Assembly (NCBI GenBank): GCA_003609755.1
Contig: AP017991.1
Location: forward strand, 3,241,501-3,305,500
Length of the DNA: 64,000 nt
Direction: 5' to 3'
DNA from: Planktothrix agardhii NIES-204
GTDB taxonomy: Bacteria; Cyanobacteriota; Cyanobacteriia; Cyanobacteriales; Microcoleaceae
This document shows, one piece after another, positions 1-8,341 of this stretch (position 1 is its first letter; each line of letters opens with the position of its first letter). Position numbers and translations under genes: made by a program. The notes under the pieces were generated by a model. It was not told the DNA's origin, searched no databases, and saw only the letters and a program-made list of their open reading frames with translations.

Positions 1-335
1 TTCTGATCGGGATATTCTCAAAAAAAAATTCCCCCAACCTAAGTTGAAGGAAAACCATCAGAGTGCATCTATTTTTGTTTATTCTTTTAAGATTATTTCT
101 GATCGGGATATTCTCAAAAAAAAATTCCCCCAACCTAAGTTGAAGGAAAACCATCAGAGTGCATCTATTTTTGTTTATTCTTTTAGGATTATTTCTGATC
201 GGGATATTCTCAAAAAAAATTCTCCCAACCTAAGTTGAAGGAAAACCATCAGGGTGCATCTACTCTTACTTATTCCTGGGCGATTGGTTCTGATCAGGAT
301 ATTCTCAAAAAAAAATTTCCCCAACCTAAATATGA
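1..335. repeat. 96-bp tandem repeat array, about 3.4 copies
   Basis: The motif ttctgatcgggatattctc recurs at 1, 97, 193 and 288, giving a 96-96-95 bp period. Copies 1-3 are nearly identical; the fourth is more diverged and the array fades near 335. The left edge lies outside the window. Because 96 is a multiple of three, one frame stays open through the first copies and gives a 32-residue repeat, but there is no credible start, the frame breaks in the later copies and A runs vary between copies. I regard it as non-coding or a relic of a repetitive gene. Confidence 0.85.
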
Positions 336-672
336 AATCCAATTATAGATGCTACAGATTATCCCTCCACCCCTCCTGTAGAGACTTTGTATGCAACGTC
401 TCTACAGGAGGAATATGTAGCAAACATTTCATGATGGAATATTATTTAATCAAATTGAAGAATTATTAAATAAATTCTGATATCCTTTAAATTATCCTAT
501 AAGTTGTTGGCTTATTTGAGTTGAAAAATGAAACCGTACCTGCTAAATGGACTATTTACAAAGATAAAACATCAAGGACAATATTAACGCAGGAAGAACG
601 GCAATGTCAAATAATTGCTGGGCGATTTCCTAACAGTCAATGTGGGCTTTGGATTCTCTAAAATATAACAGA
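336..672. other. Intergenic stretch with a palindrome and a short coding relic
   Basis: No convincing complete gene lies here. It holds the palindrome at 372-411 and, after an in-frame stop at 500-502, an open stretch at 503-661 on the plus strand whose only possible start is TTG at 521. The predicted peptide of about 46 residues contains ILTQEERQCQ and ends GLWIL. I do not recognise it; it could be the C-terminal relic of a lost gene. Confidence 0.3.
372..411. repeat. Perfect 14-bp inverted repeat (gtagagac family)
   Basis: Left arm cctcctgtagagac at 372-385 pairs perfectly with gtctctacaggagg at 398-411 around a 12-nt loop. The gtagagac/gtctctac core recurs as small palindromes near 20945, 32312 and 58734, so this is one copy of a dispersed palindromic family. 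Confidence 0.8.
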
Positions 673-1773
673 TTAGCTCCATAATTCCGGTTGGATATAC
701 TCTGCTATTTGTTGAGGTGAATTATTTGTCTTGTTACCTTTTCCATTTAGTTTACGATCTACAGGTCTATCTTTGCCACGAATATCAGCAGCAAAAGCCG
801 ATTCTTCATAAAGTAAACGATCTTCCAACTCTTGTAAATGATATTCTTCCGGGTATATTTTCGCCTGACTGCGTTCGGTTGCCCTTTCACCTACTTGCAC
901 ATCAAAACGAAATTTATCAATTGACTCCCCGGTTTTTTCTACATAATTTCGTAGAGTTTTTAAATTGGGAAAATAACCGCGATCATCTGGTTTTCCACTT
1001 AACCGCCGTTGGGCAATTTGATAATATTTATCATCGGTTTCTGCCCCTAAAAAATGACGTTCGTGATCTGTTGCTACAACTGCCACCGTACCCGATCCCA
1101 TATAGGGATCAAGTACAATCTCACCTTTTAAAGTTGTCACTAATACAATTCTAGCAATCAAGTCTTCTGGAAATTGACAAGGATGTATTGTTTGTTCTTC
1201 GTGATTATGTTTGACATTCCGAAACATCCAAATATCGCCGGGGTTTTTTCCGTCTGGGTTGCAGGAAAGTTGACCCTTGCGATCGCCTCGGAAATGCTTT
1301 TTGTTTTGATACTTTTGCGGGACTCTGATGGCATCTAAATTAAATGTATAACTGTCGGATTTTGTAAACCAAAGGATCGTTTCATGGCGACAAGAAAATT
1401 TTTTTTGAGCGTGAAGTCCATGCTGTCTCGCCCAGATAATTCTATTCCGAGGAATTAAGCCGCAAGATTCTAAAATGGGAAAAAAACGAACGTCTAGGGG
1501 TATTAACATTCCTCGGTCGGAAAAAGCACCGATTTGCCAGAAAAGTGAACCAGATTTTTTCAGAACACGACTACATTCTTGCAGTACAATTGTCTGTTCT
1601 TCTAGGTAAATTTCCAGAGCTTTTCTGGCTTCATATTCCTTACCTAAATTGTATGGTGGTGAGGATACAACTAAGTCAACACATTCATCGGGTAAGTTTT
1701 TTAGCAGTTCAATGCAATTCCCTGGAAAAATTTTATCTAGTGGGATATGTTTTTTATCCTGGTGATGTTCCAT
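673..1773 (-). CDS. Site-specific DNA methyltransferase (N4-cytosine/N6-adenine, beta class)
   Basis: 366 residues. The catalytic motif SPPYN lies near residue 39 (DLVVSSPPYNLG) and the SAM-binding motif DPYMGSGT near residue 219. Catalytic motif before SAM motif is the beta-class order of amino-methyltransferases, and SPPY rather than DPPY leans toward N4-cytosine methylation. The last 100 residues are charged and probably carry target recognition or dimerisation. The ATG at 1773 has an AAGGTGA ribosome-binding site about 9 nt upstream. No restriction endonuclease gene is adjacent, so it looks like an orphan methyltransferase, or one half of a system extending beyond position 1. The family is clear; target sequence and base are not. 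Confidence 0.88.
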   Translation of the reverse strand: MEHHQDKKHIPLDKIFPGNCIELLKNLPDECVDLVVSSPPYNLGKEYEARKALEIYLEEQTIVLQECSRVLKKSGSLFWQIGAFSDRGMLIPLDVRFFPILESCGLIPRNRIIWARQHGLHAQKKFSCRHETILWFTKSDSYTFNLDAIRVPQKYQNKKHFRGDRKGQLSCNPDGKNPGDIWMFRNVKHNHEEQTIHPCQFPEDLIARIVLVTTLKGEIVLDPYMGSGTVAVVATDHERHFLGAETDDKYYQIAQRRLSGKPDDRGYFPNLKTLRNYVEKTGESIDKFRFDVQVGERATERSQAKIYPEEYHLQELEDRLLYEESAFAADIRGKDRPVDRKLNGKGNKTNNSPQQIAEYIQPELWS

Positions 1774-1819
1774 TATAATTCACCTTTCAATTGAGATGAT
1801 TTAATTATCCCTAAAATAA

Positions 1820-1904
1820 CGGAGAGGGGGGGATTCGAACCCCCGGAACCTTGCGGCTCACCTGATTTCAAGTCAGGCGCATTCGACCACTCTGCCACCT
1901 CTCC
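1820..1904 (-). tRNA. tRNA-Ser (anticodon UGA)
   Basis: Read on the minus strand: a 7-bp acceptor stem (ggagagg/cctctcc), anticodon stem cctga/tcagg with loop cttgaaa giving anticodon TGA, an extended variable arm as expected for class II tRNAs, and a T-loop ggttcgaatcc. The discriminator base is G, as expected for serine. CCA is not encoded. Confidence 0.95.
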
Positions 1905-1929
1905 AGTTGCTCATCGTTGAGCTAAATAA

Positions 1930-2844
1930 TTATAGCATGGATGAGGATTGTGCCAAGCGCCGAGATAATAATTCTGTTTCAACGACCTGGAAGTCCTTAC
2001 CCACCCAGACTAAGGACACTTCCGATACTTGGTTTTGGTCTAAACTGACTAGCGAAAAATTCCGTTGCTTCCCTTGGGGGGTTTCTCGAATCCGACTGAC
2101 ACAGGCGGAATTCAGATAAACTGTCCCCTCGGTACTCGTAACTAACCGTTGACGCTGACGGGTTTTGGTATGGCGCAGATGATGGTGCATGTGGCCGAAA
2201 GCGACTAGGGGAATGGTTTTACCCAGGGTGCGGGCGTGGGCGATCGCTTGGGCAAAATCGGGATCACCATAATCTCCCCCCATCGGGTTCCAATCTTTCC
2301 CGCAGGGAGCCTCTGCTGCCTCTCCTAACCCCGTGGGGCCGTTGTGACTCAAAAACAGAATCCGGTCAAAGGTTGCCGTTTCCACCGCCTGAATCATGCG
2401 TTGGGCGGATGCGGCAAAACCATCCACTCCAAATCGCTCCATGTAGAAATCGTTATATTTCCATTCTGGGCCCCCCCAACTGAAGGGACGCCCTCCGACT
2501 ACGGTTAATTGCAAATCGGGAAAGTCCCGTTTTCCATAGCCGACATGATCTTCCCCGATTAAATCCAGTTGTTCTTGGACACGATCTTCGGTTGTCCGGT
2601 TATAGGGGCATTTTTGACGTCCCCAGTTGGTGGCGGTGTACCAGGCGTCATGGTTGCCAAAAGCGACGGCTTTGGGGGTATCCACGGCGGCGATGGTTTT
2701 GACGACATCCACCGCCTCATTGCCAAAATCCCCCACAAATAGGACTAAATCAACCTCTAAAGACTTCAATGCCAGGGCGTCCGCCTGTTCCCATTGATCA
2801 TGAACGTCTCCAACAACGGCAATTTTCAGGGGTTTGGTATTCAC
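1930..2844 (-). CDS. Calcineurin-like metallophosphoesterase (cyanobacterial TIGR04168-like)
   Basis: 304 residues starting at GTG 2844. The metal-binding blocks of the calcineurin-like phosphoesterase fold appear in order: GDVHDQW near residue 12, FVGDFGNE near 36, FGNHDAW near 62, LSHNGPTG near 165 and FGHMHHHLR near 216. A di-metal hydrolase acting on phosphoesters is expected, but the substrate cannot be deduced. Sequence and length fit a conserved cyanobacterial/plant family of unknown substrate. It lies just downstream of tRNA-Ser on the same strand and is divergent from nadA. Confidence 0.85.
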   Translation of the reverse strand: MNTKPLKIAVVGDVHDQWEQADALALKSLEVDLVLFVGDFGNEAVDVVKTIAAVDTPKAVAFGNHDAWYTATNWGRQKCPYNRTTEDRVQEQLDLIGEDHVGYGKRDFPDLQLTVVGGRPFSWGGPEWKYNDFYMERFGVDGFAASAQRMIQAVETATFDRILFLSHNGPTGLGEAAEAPCGKDWNPMGGDYGDPDFAQAIAHARTLGKTIPLVAFGHMHHHLRHTKTRQRQRLVTSTEGTVYLNSACVSRIRETPQGKQRNFSLVSLDQNQVSEVSLVWVGKDFQVVETELLSRRLAQSSSML

Positions 2845-2903
2845 AGGGATGATAGTTTCAAAGCTTCCTCACCTAGAATAAGCAATTTTGGGGCAACCGT
2901 GAA

Positions 2904-2932
2904 TCCCCTTTTTTGGTGAATTCAACTATAAT
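2904..2932 (+). promoter_or_regulatory. Possible nadA promoter
   Basis: A consensus -10 hexamer TATAAT lies at 2927-2932, 41 bp before the nadA ATG, in the divergent gap with the phosphoesterase. The -35 position (about 2904-2909, tcccct) does not match consensus, so this call rests on the -10 box and its placement only. Confidence 0.3.
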
Positions 2933-2973
2933 TAAACTACCCTGAACAATATTGAGAGTTCTGATAAGGTTCT

Positions 2974-3969
2974 ATGTTTACATCCACCCTTCCCGCGACA
3001 AACCGTTCGACTGTTGCCGATTTACCCGAGGATTTGTTTGCAGCGATTCAAGAGCTTAAACAAAAATTGAACGCGGTTATTTTGGCGCATTACTATCAAG
3101 ATCCTGATATTCAAGATATTGCTGATTATATTGGGGATTCCCTGGGACTGGCGCGACAAGCGGCGCAGACCGATGCTGATGTGATTGTTTTTGCTGGGGT
3201 TCACTTTATGGCAGAAACGGCTAAAATTTTGAATCCTGATAAGTTGGTGTTGTTACCGGATTTGGATGCGGGGTGTTCCTTGGCCGAAAGTTGTCCCCCC
3301 GATGCTTTTGCTCAATTTAAAGCCCAATATCCTGATCATATTGTGGTGTCTTATATTAATTGTACCGCCGAAATTAAGGCGATGAGTGATATTATTTGCA
3401 CCAGTTCTAATGCGGTGGAGCTTGTTCGGCAAATTCCTGAAAATCAGCCGATTATTTTTGCGCCCGATCGCAATTTGGGCCGATATGTGATGACAGAAAC
3501 GGGACGGGAAATGGTATTATGGGAAGGAGCTTGTATGGTGCATGAAAACTTTTCCCAGAAGAAGTTAGTGCAGCTAAAAATTGAACATCCTGAAGCGGAA
3601 ATTATTGCCCATCCTGAATGTGAACTTCCGGTTTTAGACCAGGCGGATTATATTGGTTCCACTACGGCATTATTAAACTATGTCAAAAGTAGTCCTAAGT
3701 TAAGTTTTATTGTGGCAACCGAGCCCGGAATTATTCATCAAATGGAAAAAGAAACCCAGGGAAAATCTTTTATTCCTGCCCCGCCCATGAGTAATTGTGC
3801 TTGTAATGAATGCCCGCACATGAGGTTAAATACCTTAGAAAAACTTTATTTAGCGATGAAAAATTGTTCTCCAGAAATTACCCTTTCTGAAGAAATCCGA
3901 ATTGCCGCTTTACGTCCGATTCAAAGAATGTTAGAAATGAGTCAAAATATTAATGTTTCCAAAGGATAG
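2974..3969 (+). CDS. nadA: Quinolinate synthase
   Basis: 331 residues, the usual NadA length. Condenses iminoaspartate with dihydroxyacetone phosphate to quinolinate, the first dedicated intermediate of de novo NAD synthesis. Visible hallmarks are [20 protein letters not shown] near residue 37, the GCSLAESCP block with Cys101, WEGACMVHE with Cys187, HPECELPV, and the C-terminal CACNECPHM with Cys280. Cys101, Cys187 and Cys280 match the expected three [4Fe-4S] ligands. ATG 2974 is the first start in frame. It has its own upstream gap and a downstream hairpin, suggesting a monocistronic unit. Confidence 0.97.
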   Translation: MFTSTLPATNRSTVADLPEDLFAAIQELKQKLNAVILAHYYQDPDIQDIADYIGDSLGLARQAAQTDADVIVFAGVHFMAETAKILNPDKLVLLPDLDAGCSLAESCPPDAFAQFKAQYPDHIVVSYINCTAEIKAMSDIICTSSNAVELVRQIPENQPIIFAPDRNLGRYVMTETGREMVLWEGACMVHENFSQKKLVQLKIEHPEAEIIAHPECELPVLDQADYIGSTTALLNYVKSSPKLSFIVATEPGIIHQMEKETQGKSFIPAPPMSNCACNECPHMRLNTLEKLYLAMKNCSPEITLSEEIRIAALRPIQRMLEMSQNINVSKG

Positions 3970-4019
3970 GAAGGAATCAGCAAAATTATAATTTTTGTCA
4001 AAATTGTAATATTCTATGG

Positions 4020-4080
4020 TAGGAGTTTGTTCTCTAAACCCGATTGAGGTCTAGTTTAGAGAGTGAACTCCTACATTTTT
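4020..4080 (+). terminator. Intrinsic terminator downstream of nadA
   Basis: A 20-bp inverted repeat (4020-4039 and 4054-4073, two mismatches) begins taggagtt and is followed directly by a run of eight or nine T residues. It lies about 50 bp after the nadA stop. Confidence 0.7.
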
Positions 4081-4158
4081 TTTCAGGAATCACTTATGAT
4101 TGCAATATAAAACCTAGATCAAAAATCTCTTTCTTAAGATCAAACGGATAAATTTATC

Positions 4159-4791
4159 ATGGATAAACATTTAATTATTTTCACCCGTTATCCCGAACCA
4201 GGAAAAACAAAAACCAGATTAATTCCGGTTGTGGGAGAAATTGGAGCGGCAAATTTACATCGTCAAATGACGGAAAAAACCCTAAATACAGTCCGAAAAT
4301 TACAAAAAATAGAGCCTTTATCTATTGAAATTAGATTTACTGGAGGCAATTTAGATGTGATGCAAAATTGGTTAGGGGCAGATTTAATTTATGATGCCCA
4401 AAGTTTTGGGGATTTGGGAAATCGGATGGGAAAGGCATTTCAAATGGCATTTTATGAGGAAAAAACCCAGATTATGATGATTGGCACCGATTGCCCAGAA
4501 TTAACTGTTGATATTTTATATCAAGGATTTAAGCTATTGCAAGATCATGATATTGTGGTCGGCCCTGCTAAAGATGGGGGATATTATTTAATTGGTTTAA
4601 AGAGTTATATTCCTGAATTATTTAAAGATATTCCTTGGGGTACAGCAACGGTTTGTGATATCACCCTCAATATTTGTGAAACCTTGAATTTATCCGTCGG
4701 TAAATTACCTGTATTATTAGATATTGATCGTCCTGAAGATTTAGTTTTTACTGAATTTAGCAATGAACAATTAGGGTATTATGGCCTGTGA
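4159..4791 (+). CDS. DUF2064 / TIGR04282-type glycosyltransferase-like protein (arsenosugar-associated family)
   Basis: 210 residues with a nucleotide-sugar transferase-like fold: IIFTRYPEPGKTKTRL at the N-terminus, GTDCPEL near residue 113 and GPAKDGGYYLIGL near 134, where the acidic clusters resemble the nucleotide/metal site of GT-A enzymes. TIGR04282 members are usually described as arsenosugar-biosynthesis-associated and often neighbour a second glycosyltransferase (TIGR04283), which is not seen here. The role is therefore only a family label. A 170-bp gap separates it from the nadA terminator, so it probably has its own promoter. Confidence 0.82.
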   Translation: MDKHLIIFTRYPEPGKTKTRLIPVVGEIGAANLHRQMTEKTLNTVRKLQKIEPLSIEIRFTGGNLDVMQNWLGADLIYDAQSFGDLGNRMGKAFQMAFYEEKTQIMMIGTDCPELTVDILYQGFKLLQDHDIVVGPAKDGGYYLIGLKSYIPELFKDIPWGTATVCDITLNICETLNLSVGKLPVLLDIDRPEDLVFTEFSNEQLGYYGL

Positions 4792-4920
4792 TGCCCATTT
4801 CCTAGAGATTGAGATTAAAGACAGACTCCCCAAAACCTAAGTAATCTGGGATGATGGAGGGAGTATTCTGCGGCTGTGTCATTCTAAATTAATACTGGGA
4901 CTATTCGTGAGGCTAATGAT

Positions 4921-5748
4921 ATGGAGGTTGATGAATTATTAAAACGCTATGCAGAAGGAGAGCGCCTATTTCGAGCCGTTAGCCTCGTCGGAGTGGATTT
5001 AAGGGGTGTTGACCTCCGGGAAGCCACGATTGCTCGGGCTAACTTGGAAAATACCTCCTTCGTGGGGGCGAACTTAATTGGGATAAATTTTCGAGAAACT
5101 AAGTTTACGGGTGTTGACTTCACCGATGCGGATTTAAGCGATGTTAACTTAATTGGGAGCTATTTAGGCGATACCAAGTTCAATCGAGCCAACTTAAGCG
5201 GGTCGAGTTTGCGCGGGTCTTCTTCCAAAAATGTTAGCTTCACTCAAGCTAATCTCACCGAAGCTAACCTGACGGAATCGAATTTTGCCAGTGCTAATTT
5301 TGTGGGCGCGAATTTAACCCACGCTACCCTAGTCCGAACTAATTTGATGAAAGCTAATCTCACCGGAGCGATTTTAGAAAGCGCTAACCTAACCAACGTG
5401 ATTATGCGAGAAAGCATCCTAGAAGGGGCAAATTTAACGAATGCGACCCTGAGTGGGGGAATGATGATTGGGGCTAATTTTCATGAAGCGGATTTAACCC
5501 GAGTCACGATGATTGGGGCTGATTTAAGCGAAGCTAACCTGAGTGAAGCCAACTTTCGAGGGGCAAATGTAACTTGGACAACTTTACGCGGGGCTAATAT
5601 GAGCCGAGCTAGACTCTACCGCACTAAATTATCCTGGTCTAATTTGAGTGGTGTTAATCTGATTGAAGCGATTATGATTGATACTAAATTAGATCAAGCA
5701 AATTTGAGAGATGCGGATACCCGAGGTGCAATTTTACCGAATAAATAA
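4921..5748 (+). CDS. Pentapeptide repeat protein
   Basis: 275 residues, almost entirely tandem A(D/N)LXX pentapeptides (for example ANLENTSFVGANL) from about residue 22 to the end. Such repeats fold as a quadrilateral right-handed beta-helix. A short N-terminal head, MEVDELLKRYAEGERLF, precedes the repeats. There is no signal peptide or catalytic domain, so the molecular role is unknown. Thirteen bases separate it from a smaller gene with the same head, pointing to a local duplication. Confidence 0.9.
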   Translation: MEVDELLKRYAEGERLFRAVSLVGVDLRGVDLREATIARANLENTSFVGANLIGINFRETKFTGVDFTDADLSDVNLIGSYLGDTKFNRANLSGSSLRGSSSKNVSFTQANLTEANLTESNFASANFVGANLTHATLVRTNLMKANLTGAILESANLTNVIMRESILEGANLTNATLSGGMMIGANFHEADLTRVTMIGADLSEANLSEANFRGANVTWTTLRGANMSRARLYRTKLSWSNLSGVNLIEAIMIDTKLDQANLRDADTRGAILPNK

Positions 5749-5760
5749 TGGATAGGTTCT

Positions 5761-5973
5761 GTGCAAATACAATCAACCATTGATTCTCAAGAACTGTTGC
5801 GTCGTTATTTAGCTGGAGAACGAGATTTTAACCATATTAACTTGATTGGTGCCCATCTATGTCAAGTCAATTTGGTTGGGGCTAATTTAATCGGAGCCTC
5901 CTTAGATCGGGCAGATTTAACTAGGGCTATACTTCATGAACTGTTCCCAGTCAGACTTTCTGAATCTCCTTAA
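5761..5973 (+). CDS. Short pentapeptide repeat protein, probably truncated paralogue
   Basis: 70 residues from a GTG start at 5761. The head SQELLRRYLAGERDF matches the head of the preceding gene (DELLKRYAEGERLF), followed by five or six pentapeptide units, then a non-repeat tail ILHELFPVRLSESP. The tail looks like readthrough after loss of the remaining repeats. It is likely cotranscribed with its larger neighbour. It may be a small functional protein or a degenerating duplicate. Confidence 0.65.
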   Translation: MQIQSTIDSQELLRRYLAGERDFNHINLIGAHLCQVNLVGANLIGASLDRADLTRAILHELFPVRLSESP

Positions 5974-6097
5974 ATCCTAGTTTTTTAAGGTTTTAAATTT
6001 CCATATTTCAACATTTTAGAATAAATAAAACAACCCTTTTTTTTATTGCCAATTCAAGGTAAAATAGAAGTATAGAGTTTTTTGTGAATTAGCCACT

Positions 6098-6715
6098 ATG
6101 ATGCTGAAAGCTAGAGATATTATGACCGCCGAGGTGGTCACCATCAAGGGTTCCGCCACCGTTGCCGAAGCCTTTGAACAAATGAGTACTCTGTGTTTAC
6201 GCGCCTTGATTGTTGAACGCCGTTATCCACAGGATGCTTATGGAATCGTCACCGAGACCGATATTGTTTATAAAGTCACCGCCTACGGCAAAGATCCTAA
6301 AAAAATCCGGGTTTATGAAATTATGACTAAACCTTGTATTTCCGTCAATCCTGACCTGGGTGTGGAATATGTAGCTCGACTTTTTGCTCAAACTAAAATT
6401 CGTCGCGCTCCTGTGATTCAGGATCAACTCCTAGGAATTATTTCTGTAACTGATATTCTGACTAAGGGAGACTTTGTAGAAAATCCTAAAAGCATTCTAT
6501 TAGAAGAACGGATTCAAGAGTCGATTGATGAAGCCCGGGCGATTTGTGCTAAGAAAGGAGCAACCTCAAAAGAATGTGCCGCGGCTTGGGATATTGTAGA
6601 GGAATTAGAAGCAGAAGCGGCTCACCAAAAAGCCGAACGTTTAGAAAAAAGTGCCTTTGATTTGTACTGTGAAGAAAATCCCGACGCGGCAGAAGCTCGG
6701 TTCTATGATACCTAA
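6098..6715 (+). CDS. CBS domain-CP12 fusion protein
   Basis: 205 residues. Two CBS motifs (about residues 1-62 and 70-125; ARDIM, EIMTKP, ISVTDI) are followed by a CP12 domain from about 135: a Cys150-x9-Cys160 pair, then the AWDIVEELEAEAAHQ core (residues 163-177) and a C-terminal YCEENPDA block. CP12 links GAPDH and phosphoribulokinase under oxidising conditions, while CBS pairs bind adenine nucleotides; CBS-CP12 fusions are known in cyanobacteria. The second cysteine of the C-terminal pair is missing: Cys191 is present but the expected partner position 200 is Ala (AEARFYD instead of PECRVYD). The C-terminal disulfide loop therefore cannot form, and GAPDH binding is likely altered. Start is ATG 6098 or the adjacent ATG 6101. 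Confidence 0.92.
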   Translation: MMLKARDIMTAEVVTIKGSATVAEAFEQMSTLCLRALIVERRYPQDAYGIVTETDIVYKVTAYGKDPKKIRVYEIMTKPCISVNPDLGVEYVARLFAQTKIRRAPVIQDQLLGIISVTDILTKGDFVENPKSILLEERIQESIDEARAICAKKGATSKECAAAWDIVEELEAEAAHQKAERLEKSAFDLYCEENPDAAEARFYDT

Positions 6716-6768
6716 TCATTAATCAGAGTGATTTAGATGAGAAGTTTTCTCACTAATTGTAACAATTT

Positions 6769-6797
6769 CCCCCTCTAACCGAATGGTATAGAGGGGG
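6769..6797 (+). terminator. Hairpin after the CBS-CP12 gene
   Basis: ccccctct at 6769-6776 pairs with agaggggg at 6790-6797 about 55 bp after the stop codon. The stem is strong but the following tract (tgtgtctttgt) is only moderately T-rich, so it is a plausible rather than certain rho-independent terminator. Confidence 0.45.
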
Positions 6798-6875
6798 TGT
6801 GTCTTTGTCTAAAAACAGGGAATAAGCAATATTAATAAGGGAAAATTATGCAAGATCACTCGTACCACGGGAAAT

Positions 6876-7058
6876 TTGATTGTCAAAAATTATGATCTGC
6901 GTCAACATCCCAGTTATCAGAAAGCAGTTAAATCAGGAAAATTATCTTGGAGTGATGTGTTTATTTCCTTTTTAGAACCGAGTTTACTCATAAGCGCCTT
7001 AGAACCTATTTATAATCGCGTTATCGGAAGAATTAGAATATTGGGTGAATCATTTTAG
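6876..7058 (+). CDS. Small hypothetical protein
   Basis: 60 residues from a TTG start; the frame is also open upstream of it. The peptide has a basic N-terminal half (KNYDLRQHPSYQKAVKSGKLSW) and a hydrophobic segment FISFLEPSLLISALEPIY. I do not recognise it. An ATG at 6848 with nearby purines is in another frame and stops early, which could mean a frameshifted small gene. It may equally be a chance ORF. Confidence 0.25.
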   Translation: MIVKNYDLRQHPSYQKAVKSGKLSWSDVFISFLEPSLLISALEPIYNRVIGRIRILGESF

Positions 7059-7107
7059 GTTCGATTTGATTTTTAATGTCTTGGAAAATATAATCCAAAA
7101 ATCTTAG

Positions 7108-7965
7108 TTAACCATGAATCCAACCATTGAGAGTAAATCGACTATCAGTAAACTTTTCAGAGGGACAATACACGGGTAAAACTTCATGTTTACACCGACT
7201 ATCAAAAAATATAATACTATTATTAAGCGGTTTAATCTGAGTAAATTGTTCTTGAATTATGGCTGATTTTCCTTGAATTTTTGTTTCATACAACCTCAAA
7301 TCTCCACCATAAAAACCTTGAGGTTCTTGATAAAAATAGTACAGATATGTTAATTTACGATTAGCTGCTTTTCCCCCATCCATATCTTGATGAATTTTAT
7401 AATATCCCCCATGTAAATGAGCCGTAATTTGGATTTCTAAATAAGCAACTAAAAACATTTGTATTTGTAATTGTTCCATCACCTGCGGTCTAGCGGTGAG
7501 AATTTTATGGGTAATTAATTCATGAAATTCGGCAAAGTATTCAGGAAGTAAAATATAGGATTGACGATATTCTGATTCTTGATTAATTACTTCCGAGGAA
7601 AAGAAATTATTTTGATTGGCGAGGGTGAGATTTAAAAGTTTTTGATGATCTTCTTTTGAGAAAAAATCATTAATTTGTAGATAATCAGGATTTATAATAA
7701 TTGTTTCTGGTTCTGGAATATTTGATGAATCATCAGAAGATGGGATAATATCTGATGAATTTGAATTAAAATCTTTCTGTTGTGATAATATTCCTATTTC
7801 TAATACTTTTAATGCGACATTTAGCCTTTGCTCATAGGGAATTTCTGGTTGATTCAGACTAGATTTCACAATATCTAAGGCTTGATTAAAAATTCGATCA
7901 AATTCTGCATTATATCTTTGAGGATTATCGGAATTAGAGAACATGGGAGATAATTTTTTTTGCAT
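7108..7965 (-). CDS. 2-oxoglutarate/Fe(II)-dependent oxygenase (prolyl 4-hydroxylase-like)
   Basis: 285 residues. A charged, low-complexity N-terminal third (about 1-85) is followed by a double-stranded beta-helix oxygenase domain. The iron triad is visible as His192-x-Asp194 (KIHQDMD) and His260 (RCKHEVLPV), with Arg276 (DSRFTLNGW) placed to bind 2-oxoglutarate. These match the Fe2OG/P4Hc family that hydroxylates proteins or small molecules; the substrate is unknown. The start overlaps the upstream TOPRIM-like gene by 32 bp at an A8 run (T8 at 7954-7961), so translation is probably coupled. Third gene of a three-gene minus-strand unit. Confidence 0.85.
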   Translation of the reverse strand: MQKKLSPMFSNSDNPQRYNAEFDRIFNQALDIVKSSLNQPEIPYEQRLNVALKVLEIGILSQQKDFNSNSSDIIPSSDDSSNIPEPETIIINPDYLQINDFFSKEDHQKLLNLTLANQNNFFSSEVINQESEYRQSYILLPEYFAEFHELITHKILTARPQVMEQLQIQMFLVAYLEIQITAHLHGGYYKIHQDMDGGKAANRKLTYLYYFYQEPQGFYGGDLRLYETKIQGKSAIIQEQFTQIKPLNNSIIFFDSRCKHEVLPVYCPSEKFTDSRFTLNGWIHG

Positions 7966-8341
7966 ACATCAAAGTTTTTATAAAATCAATTTCTTGATTA
8001 TCTGTTTCATCTTGAATACTCGATTGGATTAGTGCTTCAGATAGTTTATCTTGTCTTTGTGTTTCTGGATTACGACAATCTAAATCATCAAAAACAAAAA
8101 TCAGGTCACATTGATTTCTTTCTGCTTTTAAAGCAATCGGTAATTGCTCTTGAATTTGCTCAATCAAACTCTTACCTGTTCTTCCATAACTCATTAACGG
8201 ATTAGGTTTAGGGCCGGGTTTTCGACGAACTGGCGTTTTTCTTTGGAATTGACACCCCGGAAAATTTTGTGTTAAAAAAGGGATTAATCCTCGAACTTCC
8301 GCTTCACCCCCTCCAGCAAAAACCCATACTACCACGGCCAA
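7934..8341 (-). CDS. Small TOPRIM-like protein (DUF4276-like), partner of the upstream ATPase
   Basis: 135 residues. The N-terminus VVWVFAGGGEAEVRGLIPFL places an acidic residue after a beta-strand in the manner of the TOPRIM Glu loop, and LIFVFDDLDCRNPE near residues 80-93 resembles the downstream DxD strand. A basic stretch (KTPVRRKPGPKPN) may bind nucleic acid. Its start overlaps the ATPase gene by 13 bp. Small TOPRIM-like proteins encoded next to OLD/ABC-type ATPases occur in several defence modules. At 135 residues it is short for DUF4276, and it ends over the A8 run shared with the next gene, so truncation is possible. The assignment is from motif reading only. Confidence 0.55.
   Translation of the reverse strand: MAVVVWVFAGGGEAEVRGLIPFLTQNFPGCQFQRKTPVRRKPGPKPNPLMSYGRTGKSLIEQIQEQLPIALKAERNQCDLIFVFDDLDCRNPETQRQDKLSEALIQSSIQDETDNQEIDFIKTLMYAKKIISHVL

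Noticed and set aside
1-335. CRISPR array
   Set aside because: The whole 96-bp unit is repeated with no unique spacers, and no cas genes are nearby.
717-1154. 145-residue plus-strand ORF
   Set aside because: Lies fully antisense to the methyltransferase, whose motifs are intact.
673-1773. Complete restriction-modification system
   Set aside because: Only a methyltransferase is present; no endonuclease or specificity subunit is seen within the window.
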